Below are positions 27,446 to 36,106 of a DNA stretch of 64,000 bases, piece after piece. The stretch spans positions 35,513 through 99,512 of the forward strand of contig JAFQHI010000026.1 in the NCBI GenBank assembly GCA_017398045.1. The letters run 5' to 3'. The first letter of the stretch is position 1. Every line of letters starts with the position of its first letter. The translations under genes and the position numbers were made by a program. The notes under the pieces were generated by a model. It did no database searches. It was not told the origin of the DNA and saw only the letters and a list, made by a program, of their open reading frames with translations. The DNA comes from Alistipes sp. (lineage in GTDB: Bacteria; Bacteroidota; Bacteroidia; Bacteroidales; Rikenellaceae).

Positions 27446-27507
27446 CGCCCTTAATAACCTTTAGCCCCCTTTAGTCCCCTTTAGCCCCCTTTAATACCCC
27501 CTTGCAA
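27446..27507. repeat. 10-bp-phased array, single arm
   Basis: CCTTTAGCCC, CCTTTAGTCC, CCTTTAGCCC, CCTTTAATAC at exact 10-bp spacing, right after element D. No complementary arm here. Confidence 0.75.
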
Positions 27508-27511
27508 GCAA

Positions 27512-27545
27512 AAAAACGCCCTGCTTTCACGAGCAGGGCGTTTGT
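27512..27545 (-). terminator. Terminator of pgi
   Basis: ACGCCCTGCT-TTCACG-AGCAGGGCGT stem with a minus-strand T7 run, 18 bp after the pgi stop. Confidence 0.85.
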
Positions 27546-27562
27546 CAATTCTAAATCTTGGA

Positions 27563-28885
27563 TTAGAGACGAGCCTTAATCTTCTTCGACTCCTCCTCGT
27601 AACCCGGTTTGTCCAAGAGGGCAAACATATTCTTCTTGTAGGCCTCTACGCCCGGCTGGTCGAAGGGATTCACCCCCAGGATGTAGCCGCTGATGCCGCA
27701 AGCCTTCTCGAAGAAGTACAGAAGACCACCGATGGTTGCCTCGTCAATCGAGGGAATCTCGATGCGGATGTTCGGCACACCGCCATCCACGTGAGCCAGC
27801 TGTACGCCCAGCTCGGCCATGCGGTTCACCTCCGAGATGCGCTTGCCGGCCATGAAGTTCAGTCCGTCGAGGTTCTGCTCGTCGGCCTCGATAACCACCT
27901 TGTGCTTCGGCTCGCATACCGAGATAATCGTCTCGAAGAGGGTGCGCTCGCCCTCCTGGATATACTGACCCATCGAGTGCAGGTCGGCCGTAAGGGTTAC
28001 GCTGGCCGGGAAGATACCCTTGCCCTCCTTGCCCTCCGACTCACCGTAGAGCTGCTTCCACCACTCGTTGATATACTGCAATTTCGGTTCATACGAACCC
28101 AAAATCTCAATCTTCTTGCCATCGGCATACAGCAGGTTACGCACGGCAGCATAGATAGCCGACGGATTCTCCTCGAAGGCTACCCCCTCGGCCGTCTGGG
28201 CCTCCATCTGCTGCGCACCCTTCACCAGTGCGCGTACATCGACGCCTGCCACGGCCAACGGCAACAGACCTACGGGGGTCAATACCGAGAAACGACCGCC
28301 TACATCGTCGGGAATTACGAAGGTGGGGTAGCCCTCATCGGTTGCAAGGGTCTTCAACGCACCACGTGCCTTGTCCGTCACGGCAACAATGCGCTCGGCA
28401 GCCTCGGCCTTGCCGTAGCGTGCCTCCAACTCGGCCTTAATCAGGCGGAAGGCAATGGCCGGCTCGGTCGTCGTACCCGACTTCGAGATAACGATGGCAC
28501 CCAACGAATGCTCCTTGGCCGCCTCCATCAACTCAAAGGTGTAGTCCTCCGAGATATTCTGGCCGGCAAAGACCACCGTGGGGTTCTCCTGCTCTTTCTT
28601 CAGCAGCTGGAAGGGGTTCGACATGGCCTCCAGCACCGCCTTGGCTCCGAGGTACGAGCCTCCGATACCGATGCAGATGACCAGGTCGCACTTTTCGCGC
28701 AGTTTGGCGGCGGCCGCCTCGATGGCCGTGAGCTGCTCGTCGTCAATCGACGAGGGGAGCTTCACCCAGCCCAAAAAGTCGTTGCCTTTGCCCTCGCCCG
28801 AGTGCAAAAGTGCGTTGGCAGCCAATGCTTTGGCTTTCATTTCGGCCGAAATCTCGTAGCCGGTTTTCGAGTAATCGATTTTCAT
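27563..28885 (-). CDS. pgi: Glucose-6-phosphate isomerase
   Basis: 440 residues, the shorter bacterial form. Interconverts glucose 6-phosphate and fructose 6-phosphate. Sugar-phosphate site [14 protein letters not shown] and [15 protein letters not shown] are present, with catalytic-region motifs [15 protein letters not shown] and [11 protein letters not shown]. gpsA lies 21 bp upstream on the same strand, so the two are probably one operon. Confidence 0.96.
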   Translation of the reverse strand: MKIDYSKTGYEISAEMKAKALAANALLHSGEGKGNDFLGWVKLPSSIDDEQLTAIEAAAAKLREKCDLVICIGIGGSYLGAKAVLEAMSNPFQLLKKEQENPTVVFAGQNISEDYTFELMEAAKEHSLGAIVISKSGTTTEPAIAFRLIKAELEARYGKAEAAERIVAVTDKARGALKTLATDEGYPTFVIPDDVGGRFSVLTPVGLLPLAVAGVDVRALVKGAQQMEAQTAEGVAFEENPSAIYAAVRNLLYADGKKIEILGSYEPKLQYINEWWKQLYGESEGKEGKGIFPASVTLTADLHSMGQYIQEGERTLFETIISVCEPKHKVVIEADEQNLDGLNFMAGKRISEVNRMAELGVQLAHVDGGVPNIRIEIPSIDEATIGGLLYFFEKACGISGYILGVNPFDQPGVEAYKKNMFALLDKPGYEEESKKIKARL

Positions 28886-28906
28886 GTTGTTATAGTATTT
28901 GTTGGT

Positions 28907-29914
28907 TTATATCAATTTTGCACAGAGGGCCTTCATCGATTTGCGGGCCGAGGCCTTCTCGTAGAGTACCTCATAGACCATTTGGGCGATGGGCATCTCC
29001 ACCTGATGGCGCGTGTTGATGTGGCGGATGCAGTCGGCGGCAAAGTAGCCCTCGGCCACCATCGTCATCTCGTTCAGGGCCGTCTTGACCGAACATCCGT
29101 GGCCAATCATCAGACCCAGGCGACGGTTGCGGCTGTGAATCGAGTAGCTCGTCACCAGCAAATCGCCCAGGTAGGCCGAGGCCTGCGTATCGCGCTCATA
29201 GGGGTAGCTCTCTTGCAGGAAGCGGGTCATCTCGGCGGCGCAGTTCGAGATAAGCACCGCGAGGAAGTTATCGCCATAGCCCAGGCCGATGGCCATACCG
29301 GCCGCCAAGGCGTAGATATTCTTCAGGATGGCCGCATACTCCGTGCCGTAGAGGTCCTGTGAGTAGCTCAAATGGATGTATTTGGTCGAGAGTTTCTGCC
29401 CGATGAGTTGTGCATTGTCGGGGTCGGTGCAGACCACCGTGAGGTAGGAGAGGCGTTCGCGGGCCACCTCCTCGGCGTGCGTGGGGCCGGTGATAAGGCC
29501 AATCTGTTTGTAGGAGAGTTCGTAGTGGTCATGCAGATACTCCACCACGGTTTTGTAGTCACCCGGCACGATGCCTTTCACGGCCGAAACCACAAACTTG
29601 TCCTGCAACGAGACGGTGAGCGGGGCGAGAAAATCTTTGATGTAGGCCGAAGGCATCGCCATGACGACGATATCGGCCTCGGCTACCACCCGATTCAGGT
29701 CGTCCGAAGCCTCGATGCGGTCGGTGTCTAACTCCAAATCGCTCAAATAGCGTTGGTTGCGCCCCTCGGTGCGAATCGACTCCAGCACCTCCGGGTTGCG
29801 GACATACCAACCGACCCGCGCCTCGTTTTTGGTCAGTACATCGACCAAAGCCGTGGCCCAGGTGCCATATCCGATGACGGCACAGCGTGCCGACGAATCT
29901 ATTTTATACTCCAT
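28907..29914 (-). CDS. gpsA: Glycerol-3-phosphate dehydrogenase (NAD(P)+)
   Basis: 335 residues. Supplies sn-glycerol 3-phosphate for phospholipids from dihydroxyacetone phosphate. Rossmann motif AVIGYGTWATALV (12-24), the Lys-containing SAVKGIV block, TGPTHAEEVA and the C-terminal YEVLYEK region fit. The Rossmann Gly pattern is GYGTWA rather than the common GxGxxG, as in several Bacteroidota members. A TATCTTTG promoter lies 30 bp upstream. Confidence 0.95.
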   Translation of the reverse strand: MEYKIDSSARCAVIGYGTWATALVDVLTKNEARVGWYVRNPEVLESIRTEGRNQRYLSDLELDTDRIEASDDLNRVVAEADIVVMAMPSAYIKDFLAPLTVSLQDKFVVSAVKGIVPGDYKTVVEYLHDHYELSYKQIGLITGPTHAEEVARERLSYLTVVCTDPDNAQLIGQKLSTKYIHLSYSQDLYGTEYAAILKNIYALAAGMAIGLGYGDNFLAVLISNCAAEMTRFLQESYPYERDTQASAYLGDLLVTSYSIHSRNRRLGLMIGHGCSVKTALNEMTMVAEGYFAADCIRHINTRHQVEMPIAQMVYEVLYEKASARKSMKALCAKLI

Positions 29915-29943
29915 AACGGTCTCTTTACGGTTCTATATCTTTA

Positions 29944-29951
29944 CAAAGATA
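29944..29951 (-). promoter_or_regulatory. Probable gpsA-pgi promoter (TATCTTTG)
   Basis: Minus-strand TATCTTTG with GTTG 19 nt upstream, a good fit to the Bacteroidota consensus. Confidence 0.65.
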
Positions 29952-30024
29952 CACCTTTTCCGTCGAAAAACAACTTTTTGCGGGGCAAGCCACCCCTTTG
30001 GGGTGAAGATGTGCGCCAAAACGG

Positions 30025-31317
30025 CTACTCGCAATGACGCTTCATCCAGGCGGTGGCCTCCTTATTGACCTCGCCGAAACGCCAGTGGTAGGCGGCCGGA
30101 GTCTCGACAATCTCCTTCGGAGCCTTGATGACATTCAGCACGGCACGCACCGAGGTCGGCGGGCAGGTGTTGTCGTTGAATCCGTAGTTGTAGAAGCCGG
30201 GGCATTTTACGCGACGAGCAAAGTTCACCACGTCGTAGTAGCCCATCACGCGCAGGGCCTTCTTGTGGTTGATTTCGGGGTGGTCGCCCGAGTGTACGAA
30301 CATCCGCGGCCAGCCACCGGCACGTCCGACCTGGTAACCGCTCACATCCGAAAGGGCGGGGTAGAAGGCGGCCACAAAGTCCACTTCGGGATGGAGGGCT
30401 GCCGTCACGATGGAGAGCGCACCGCCCTGGCTGCCACCCGTCACGCCGACATGCTTGCCGTCCCACTCGGGGAGCGACATCAGGTAGTCGATGGCGCGCA
30501 CGCAACCCGTATAGACGCGCTTATAATAATAGGTGTCGCGTCCCTCGATGCCCGTGTACCAATAGTCGCCCAATCGCTCCTTTTCGGAGGCGATAAACTC
30601 ATCCGAGGCGTTGAGGGGCATACCGTGTACCTCCATTGTGAAGGTGATGAAGCCCTCCTTCGCGTAGCCCATCGAGGGGTTCACGCGCTTTACGCCCGCT
30701 CCGGGAGGTACGAGCAGTACGGGATGTTTCTGCCCGTCGTTGGGAATCGATACGTAGCCGTAAATCGAGCCGCCCTCCTCGTCGCACGGAATACGTACCA
30801 TGATGGTGCGCACCTCGCTGTCCGAGAATTGGGGAATCTCCACAACCTCCTCCACGAGGGGTAATTCGGCCGCCTTTTTCAGCGTCTGTTTCCAGAAGAA
30901 GTCGAAGTCGAGCGGGTTCGAGATGGTCGGTTCGATATCCTTGGCCGAGAAGCCCACCTTGACCGTCTCGGTGTAGCTCTCGCCCTTCACCTCGAAACGA
31001 ATCGTGCAGTAGCGGAAGCCCGGCACGGTCATCGTCCCTACCGGCACCTGCGCCTCACCGCGCATGAAGGTCATCGTACCCTTCATGTCGGGTTCCATGC
31101 GGTCGTTGCCCGCCTCGTATTGCACCTGCACACCGCTTAAGCCCGAGCCGCCACCTTTGGCAAAGATGCGCAGACGCGGCTCCTCACCGATGCGGTAGTG
31201 GCAGTCGGCGCGGTCGGCCAGGACCGTAAAATCGACATAGGGGGCTCCGGCCCGTGTCTGGGCCAACAGCGAGGTGACGCACAGCAGTACGCAGAGGGTC
31301 AGTAAAAGACGCTTCAT
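30025..31317 (-). CDS. Secreted acetylxylan-esterase-like alpha/beta hydrolase (AXE1 family)
   Basis: 430 residues. Signal peptide about 1-20 (ends TSLLAQ). An N-terminal beta-sandwich (about 25-120) precedes the hydrolase domain. The nucleophile elbow is GVTGGSQGG (Ser in the middle); the late Asp is near HSGDHPEIN and the His near the C-terminal AAYHWRFGE. AXE1 enzymes remove acetyl groups from plant polysaccharides or antibiotics, suggesting glycan work in the periplasm. The start MKRLLLTLC was chosen for the signal peptide. Confidence 0.88.
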   Translation of the reverse strand: MKRLLLTLCVLLCVTSLLAQTRAGAPYVDFTVLADRADCHYRIGEEPRLRIFAKGGGSGLSGVQVQYEAGNDRMEPDMKGTMTFMRGEAQVPVGTMTVPGFRYCTIRFEVKGESYTETVKVGFSAKDIEPTISNPLDFDFFWKQTLKKAAELPLVEEVVEIPQFSDSEVRTIMVRIPCDEEGGSIYGYVSIPNDGQKHPVLLVPPGAGVKRVNPSMGYAKEGFITFTMEVHGMPLNASDEFIASEKERLGDYWYTGIEGRDTYYYKRVYTGCVRAIDYLMSLPEWDGKHVGVTGGSQGGALSIVTAALHPEVDFVAAFYPALSDVSGYQVGRAGGWPRMFVHSGDHPEINHKKALRVMGYYDVVNFARRVKCPGFYNYGFNDNTCPPTSVRAVLNVIKAPKEIVETPAAYHWRFGEVNKEATAWMKRHCE

Positions 31318-31385
31318 GTGATTTAGATGGTTACATTTTCCCAAAGATAAGCAAAAAAGAGGGAAAAGCAAAATTCAATCACGAA

Positions 31386-31507
31386 AGAAGTTGTCTAACA
31401 AGGCTCTTTCGGTATCTGCCTTGCCCGAAAAAGGCTCATTTACGCTCGGTAAACTGCTTGTTTCGGACTGCGAGCAACTTCAAAAAAGTGCTTGTTATAC
31501 AACTTCT
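31386..31507. repeat. Palindromic intergenic element, copy F
   Basis: Outer arms AGAAGTTGTCTAACAAG and CTTGTTATACAACTTCT pair at 16 of 17 positions. Core CTTGCCCGAAAAAGG-CTCATTTAC and GTAAACTGCTTGTTTCGG ... GCGAGCAACTT matches copies A-C. The outer arms are unrelated to those of other copies. Confidence 0.7.
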
Positions 31508-31508
31508 G

Positions 31509-31557
31509 TAAAGACGGGGTTGCCCAATAAACCTTGTTGGACAACCCCTTGCCGTCT
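31509..31557. terminator. Likely terminator of the gene at 31572
   Basis: AAGACG-GGGTTG-CCAA ... TTGG-CAACCCC ... CGTCTT, a nested stem-loop 15 bp after the minus-strand stop. T run on the minus strand is weak (CGTCTTTAC), stronger on the plus strand (CTTCTTTT). Confidence 0.55.
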
Positions 31558-31571
31558 TCTTTTCGTCGGCA

Positions 31572-32366
31572 TCACTTTTTATCCAGCGGGAGCAGGGATA
31601 TCGGCGCAAATTGATGCACGCTGCGTCGGCAAAGTCGTTTGTCATCCACGCGCACCAATTGTCGCATCTGCTCTATGGTCATGGTGGCATACATCACATC
31701 ACCTCTTACCCGCCAAGGCCGTGAGGTATGGTAACCTTCACATTCGGCCCAGACGTGACACTCGTCGCCTCGCATTCCCCAAACGGCAAATCGCCCCCAT
31801 TGGTCGGTATCGACGCAAACCGTATCGCGCTTGTTGGCCACATAGACCTTGGCCTGTGGCAACACCTTCGAAATTGCACCGTTTTGCAATGTACGCGCAT
31901 CGAACACATAGCCCACCACCACCCAACGGGGCATCCGTCGGCGATTATGCGCCTCCATCTCCTCTTGGGTAAAAGTGTGGCGTTTCAGGTCGTCCGAACT
32001 CAACTCCAGGGTGTCGGGAACAAAAAGACCCGGCACTACACGGGCAAACTTAAAATTGAGCAACGGAGTGCGAGCTTTAGACCGTATGCGCGGTCGATTC
32101 ACCGCTCTTAACTCAGCCACTCCCAATTGCGGATGACGTCCATCGATAAAGTAGCTGCGATATTTCACCGGTCCGAAATCAAAACGGCCCAATTCATCGG
32201 TATTTGTCCGTAAGGTGTCTTTTTTATGTACCAACAGCACCTCCGCATTGGGAACCAAATATCCTCCCTCTTCCCAGCCAACAACAACCGCCTTACCCGC
32301 AACACGACTCGACGAGCAAGAGGTTAATAACCAAGCTGATAATAAAATTATGAATACACGAATCAT
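31572..32366 (-). CDS. Lipoprotein with carboxypeptidase-regulatory-like domains
   Basis: 264 residues. MIRVFIILLSAWLLTSCSSSR has a clear lipobox (LTSC). Two transthyretin-like units follow: about 25-95 (VEVLLVHKKDTLRTNTDELGRFDF pattern: NTDELGRFDFGPV) and about 145-215 (VCVDTDQWGRFAVWG). Each has the strand-turn pattern T-D-x-x-G-R-F. Start ATG at 32366 overlaps the TGA of the upstream disrupted gene, so they were probably coupled; a TTG at 32372 is possible but less likely. The function is unknown; such domains occur in surface and outer-membrane proteins. Confidence 0.72.
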   Translation of the reverse strand: MIRVFIILLSAWLLTSCSSSRVAGKAVVVGWEEGGYLVPNAEVLLVHKKDTLRTNTDELGRFDFGPVKYRSYFIDGRHPQLGVAELRAVNRPRIRSKARTPLLNFKFARVVPGLFVPDTLELSSDDLKRHTFTQEEMEAHNRRRMPRWVVVGYVFDARTLQNGAISKVLPQAKVYVANKRDTVCVDTDQWGRFAVWGMRGDECHVWAECEGYHTSRPWRVRGDVMYATMTIEQMRQLVRVDDKRLCRRSVHQFAPISLLPLDKK

Positions 32367-32724
32367 TTCCAACTCTCTAATTTAATAATACCCATACTGG
32401 TATCAATTTGATGAATGATTTCTCCGCCCATAGGCGTAACGAATCTTATCTGCCAATCAAATCGGGCATTTTGAAAAGTTATGCACCCGAAAGCATCTGT
32501 ATATCCAACTTGTACGGGGTTGTCGGCATCTGCTTGCCGTGGGTCGATAAGTTCAACCTGAAAACCGCCATAAGGTTGGCCCCATAATAAAAGTATAGCG
32601 ACACACTTGCGTTCATCGCATAGGGATTCCCCCAGTCCGCTTTAGCTTCGCGCACATCGCCTCAAATCGTTGCTCCGGACACTACCAGCACCAGAAGCAC
32701 CATAGCGGAAATCTTTTTCGTGAT
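32363..32724 (-). pseudogene. Disrupted small secreted protein gene upstream of the lipoprotein
   Basis: Read on the minus strand from 32724: ITKKISAMVLLVLVVSGAT, a signal-peptide-like start lacking ATG at the first codon (ATC), then an in-frame TGA at 32662-32664. The same frame continues GDVREAKADWGNPYAMNASV to about 32585, where coding sense shifts by one base. The new frame reads GQPYGGFQVELIDP, NPVQVGYTDAFGCITF, then WQIRFVTPMGGEIIHQI, and stops at 32363-32365, overlapping the next ATG. The last part resembles the transthyretin-like units of the downstream lipoprotein. At least two disruptions; sequencing error cannot be excluded. Confidence 0.55.
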
Positions 32725-32868
32725 GTTGTATTTTTAATGGTTCGATTGTAAGATAGGAAATGTTCTGTTATTTTGCAAATCTTCAGTCCGTTATGAAGGA
32801 GTAAATGCGCTATTACGGACAAAAAAACTTATCCCTTTATCGCTCCGTTCTCGTTTTCGGCTCTTAAG

Positions 32869-32900
32869 CAAAAAAAGATGCCTCCCGCAGGAGGCATCCC
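32869..32900 (-). terminator. Terminator of fbaA
   Basis: GATGCCTCC-CGC-GGAGGCATC stem-loop followed on the minus strand by T7. Confidence 0.8.
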
Positions 32901-32904
32901 AATT

Positions 32905-32953
32905 GTGAATTCTAAATTCTAAATTCTAAATTTTGAATTCTAAATTTTGAATT
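32905..32953. repeat. AT-rich heptad repeats (TAAATTC)
   Basis: GAATTCTAAATTCTAAATTC followed by two TTTTGAATTCTA-like words, 7-bp period, directly 3' of fbaA. Similar heptads occur at 15590-15629. Confidence 0.7.
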
Positions 32954-32955
32954 GC

Positions 32956-33951
32956 TTACTCTGCCTTGCCGGCCGAGCCGAGGACGTTCTCGCACTTGTG
33001 CATATAGAGCTTCTTCAGCTCGTCACGAGCGGGACCCAGGTACTTACGGGGGTCGAACTCGGCGGGCTTCTCAACCAGCACCTTGCGCACGGCAGCGGTC
33101 ATGGCCAGACGGCCGTCCGAGTCGATGTTAATCTTGCACACGGCACTCTTGGCGGCCTTGCGCAGCTGCTCCTCGGGAATACCGATGGCATCCTTCAGTG
33201 CGCCACCGAACTCGTTGATAATCTTTACATACTCCTGCGGAACCGACGACGAACCGTGCAGTACGATGGGGAAGCCGGGGAGTTTCTGCTCAATCTCGGC
33301 CAGGATGTCGAAACGCAGTTCGGGCGGAACGAGGATGCCCTCCTCGTTGCGGGTGCATTGCTCGGGCTTGAACTTGTTGGCACCGTGCGACGTACCAATC
33401 GAGATGGCGAGCGAATCCACGCCCGTCTTCGTTACGAAGTCGATCACCTCCTCGGGACGGGTGTAGTTCGAAACCTCGGCCGAAACCTCATCCTCGACAC
33501 CGGCCAATACGCCCAGCTCACCCTCGACCGTTACGTCGTGTGCGTGTGCGTACTCAACTACCTGCTTCGTGAGGGCGATGTTCTCCTCGTAGGGGAGGTG
33601 CGAACCGTCAATCATCACCGACGAGAAACCCATGTCGATGCAGCTCTTGCACAGCTCGAACGAGTTACCGTGGTCGAGGTGCAGCACGATGGGAATATTC
33701 TTGCCCAGCTCCTTGGCATACTCCACGGCACCCTGTGCCATGTAGCGCAGCAGCGTCTGGTTGGCATATTTGCGTGCGCCCGACGAAACCTGCAAAATGA
33801 CGGGCGACGAGCACTCTACGCAAGCCGAGATGATGGCCTGCATCTGCTCCATGTTGTTAAAGTTGAAGGCGGGAATGGCATAACCACCCTTGATGGCCTT
33901 GGCGAACATCTCGCGCGTATTCACCAGACCCAGCTCCTTGTAAGATACCAT
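32956..33951 (-). CDS. fbaA: Class II fructose-bisphosphate aldolase
   Basis: 331 residues. Zinc-dependent cleavage of fructose 1,6-bisphosphate in glycolysis. IVLHLDHGNSFE holds zinc-ligand and catalytic-site residues (His91, Asp93, His94), followed by MGFSSVMIDGSHLPYEEN; later AISIGTSHGANKFKP and VLHGSSSVPQEY give further ligand and phosphate contacts. Own promoter (34011-34018) and terminator. Confidence 0.96.
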   Translation of the reverse strand: MVSYKELGLVNTREMFAKAIKGGYAIPAFNFNNMEQMQAIISACVECSSPVILQVSSGARKYANQTLLRYMAQGAVEYAKELGKNIPIVLHLDHGNSFELCKSCIDMGFSSVMIDGSHLPYEENIALTKQVVEYAHAHDVTVEGELGVLAGVEDEVSAEVSNYTRPEEVIDFVTKTGVDSLAISIGTSHGANKFKPEQCTRNEEGILVPPELRFDILAEIEQKLPGFPIVLHGSSSVPQEYVKIINEFGGALKDAIGIPEEQLRKAAKSAVCKINIDSDGRLAMTAAVRKVLVEKPAEFDPRKYLGPARDELKKLYMHKCENVLGSAGKAE

Positions 33952-34010
33952 AATCGTTTGTTTTTATGTAAATTAAACTAATTGTTTCATGCTTCGCGCT
34001 TTGCGCGACG

Positions 34011-34018
34011 CAAAGTTA
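34011..34018 (-). promoter_or_regulatory. Probable fbaA promoter (TAACTTTG)
   Basis: Minus-strand TAACTTTG with TTTC 20 nt upstream; about 60 bp before the start codon. Confidence 0.6.
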
Positions 34019-34085
34019 CAAAATAAATGCGAGAATGTGAAAGAAATGAAAAAATAAAAATGGCGTAGGAGCGAAAAGGGAGGCT

Positions 34086-34205
34086 GAACGGCGGCTGAAG
34101 GTTGTGTTAAAGGTGACTAAAGGTTACTAAAGGTGGCTAAAGGTGGCTAAAGAAAACCCTTAAGGAACTTTAAGCCCCCTTAAGCTCCCTTAAGAAACCT
34201 TTCTC
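34086..34205. repeat. 10-bp-phased array, two complementary arms
   Basis: Left arm about five words of AGGTGACTAA / AGGTTACTAA / AGGTGGCTAA type, then right arm CCCTTAAGGA, ACTTTAAGCC, CCCTTAAGCT, CCCTTAAGAA. Spacing is 10 bp throughout. It lies in the 499-bp gap between fbaA and the fumarase gene. Confidence 0.8.
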
Positions 34206-34221
34206 CTCTTCGCTCTTTAAC

Positions 34222-34293
34222 CCACCTTCGGTGGCTTGACTTTGCTCCGGCTCGGCATCACGCAAGCGTGTGCGCTCGCCTTAATCGCAAAGT
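34222..34293. other. Nested hairpins upstream of fumarase
   Basis: CCACC-TTC-GGTGG (34222-34234), then ACTTTGC (34239-34245) paired with GCAAAGT (34287-34293), enclosing CACGC-AA-GCGTG (34259-34270). A pyrimidine-rich stretch of CTCTTC words (34298-34345) follows. No ORF. It lies upstream of the predicted fumarase promoter, so it is probably not in that mRNA. Confidence 0.45.
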
Positions 34294-34350
34294 TATCTCT
34301 TTCCTCTTCGCTCTTCACTCTCTCCTCTTTTCTCTTTCCTCTCAAAAAAG

Positions 34351-34381
34351 TTGGGCAAACGGATTGTTTTTTGTAATTTTG
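34351..34381 (+). promoter_or_regulatory. Fumarase promoter, TTGG-N19-TAATTTTG
   Basis: TTGG at 34351-34354 and TAATTTTG at 34374-34381 with 19 nt between, close to the consensus. Leader of about 60 nt before the ATG at 34451. Confidence 0.7.
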
Positions 34382-34450
34382 TCGGTTGGATGCTACGCAT
34401 CCGCCCCAAAACGAAAAAACAGAAGAACAAAACAATAAAAAAGTACAATT

Positions 34451-36064
34451 ATGGCAGATTTTATCTATCAGGAGCCTTTCCCTATCGTGGAGGACAAAAC
34501 CGAGTATCGTCTGTTGACGAAGGAGTATGTGAAGGTCGTGGAGTGCGACGGTCGTAAAATCCTCAAGGTGGACCCCAAGGGTCTGGAGTTGCTCTCGAAG
34601 GCGGCTTACAGTGATGTGTCGTTCTACCTGCGCGCATCGCACCTTCAGAAGCTCAACAACATTCTGAACGACCCCGAGGCTACGGACAACGACAAGTTTG
34701 TGGCCTACACGATGCTTATGAACCAGTGCGTGGCTGCCGAGGGCGAGCTGCCCACCTGTCAGGATACGGGTACGGCCATCTGCATCGGCCACAAGGGCGA
34801 GGATGTGTGGACCGGCGCGGATGATGCCGAGCATATCTCGCGTGGTGTCTATGAGACCTACAAGGAGCGCAACCTGCGCTATTCGCAGGTCGTGCCGTTC
34901 ACGATGATTGACGAGAAGAACTCGGCCACGAACCTGCCGGCCCAGATTGATATCTATGGCGGTAAGCCCGGTATGGAGTATGAGTTCCTGTTCATCACGA
35001 AGGGTGGTGGTTCGGCCAACAAGACCTTCCTCTACCAGCAGACGAAGGCCCTCTTGAACGAGCAGTCGCTCACGAAGTTCATCACCGAGCATATCAAGGA
35101 CCTCGGTACGTCGGCTTGCCCGCCCTATCACCTGGCCATCTGCATCGGTGGTACGTCGGCCGAGATGTGCCTTTCGACCGTGAAGAAGGCTTCGGCCGGT
35201 TATTTGGACGAACTGCCCACGTCGGGTAACGAGGGTGGCCGCTGCTTCCGCGATTTGGAGTGGGAGGAGAAGGTGCTGAAGATTTGCCGCGAGAGCGGTA
35301 TCGGAGCCCAGTTCGGTGGCAAGTATTTCGTGCATGATGTACGTGTGATTCGCGCTCCGCGTCATGCCGCTTCGTGTCCCGTGGCAATCGGCGTAAGCTG
35401 CTCGGCCGACCGCAACATCAAGGCCAAGATTACCCCCGAGGGTATCTTCCTCGAGCAGCTGGAGAAGAATCCCGCCCGCTTCCTGCCGGCCGAGGCTCCC
35501 GCCATGTCGCCTGCCGTGGAGATTGACCTCGACGAGGGTATGGACAAGGTGCGCGAGACGCTGACGAAGTATCCCATCAAGACGCGCCTGAACCTGAAGG
35601 GTACGCTGATTGTGGCCCGCGATATCGCCCACGCCCGCATCAAGCAGATGGTCGATAACGGTGAGCCGATGCCCGAGTACTTCAAGAAGCACCCCGTTTA
35701 CTATGCCGGTCCGGCCAAGACACCGTCGGGTATGGCTTCGGGTTCGTTCGGCCCCACGACGGCCGGACGTATGGACCCCTATGTCGATTTGTTCCAGTCG
35801 CTCGGTGGCTCGATGGTGATGGTTGCCAAGGGTAACCGTTCGCAGGAGGTGACCGACGCCTGCCAGAAGCATGGCGGTTTCTACCTCGGTTCGATTGGCG
35901 GTCCGGCTGCCATTCTCGCGAAGAACTCGATTAAGTCGGTCGAGGTGGTCGATTTCCCCGAGCTGGGTATGGAGGCCGTGCGTAAGATTTATGTCGAGAA
36001 CTTCCCCGCCTTTATCATCGTAGATGACAAGGGTAACGACTTTTTCGCCGATTTCAAACACTAA
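34451..36064 (+). CDS. Class I (iron-sulfur) fumarate hydratase
   Basis: 537 residues, alpha and beta parts fused as in E. coli FumA/FumB. Interconverts fumarate and malate with an oxygen-sensitive [4Fe-4S] cluster. Cluster cysteines include Cys103 in [54 protein letters not shown] and the beta-part [20 protein letters not shown] are intact. In anaerobic Bacteroidota this serves the reductive branch to succinate. Ends 42 bp before batD. Confidence 0.95.
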   Translation: MADFIYQEPFPIVEDKTEYRLLTKEYVKVVECDGRKILKVDPKGLELLSKAAYSDVSFYLRASHLQKLNNILNDPEATDNDKFVAYTMLMNQCVAAEGELPTCQDTGTAICIGHKGEDVWTGADDAEHISRGVYETYKERNLRYSQVVPFTMIDEKNSATNLPAQIDIYGGKPGMEYEFLFITKGGGSANKTFLYQQTKALLNEQSLTKFITEHIKDLGTSACPPYHLAICIGGTSAEMCLSTVKKASAGYLDELPTSGNEGGRCFRDLEWEEKVLKICRESGIGAQFGGKYFVHDVRVIRAPRHAASCPVAIGVSCSADRNIKAKITPEGIFLEQLEKNPARFLPAEAPAMSPAVEIDLDEGMDKVRETLTKYPIKTRLNLKGTLIVARDIAHARIKQMVDNGEPMPEYFKKHPVYYAGPAKTPSGMASGSFGPTTAGRMDPYVDLFQSLGGSMVMVAKGNRSQEVTDACQKHGGFYLGSIGGPAAILAKNSIKSVEVVDFPELGMEAVRKIYVENFPAFIIVDDKGNDFFADFKH

Positions 36065-36106
36065 ACAGTGAGCTTTGCACGTTTCCTTCACGGAGACGCA
36101 CCAAGT

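Noticed and set aside
31391-31972. Plus-strand frame across 31391-31972
   Set aside because: It covers palindromic element F, a terminator and the reverse strand of a lipoprotein gene; no coding pattern.
32662-32664. TGA as a selenocysteine codon
   Set aside because: A frameshift and a missing start follow the same gene, no SECIS-like hairpin was seen just after the TGA, and the position is at a signal-peptide end.
34217-36091. 624-codon open frame opposite fumarase
   Set aside because: Same reason: it mirrors the fumarase gene and ends in intergenic repeats.
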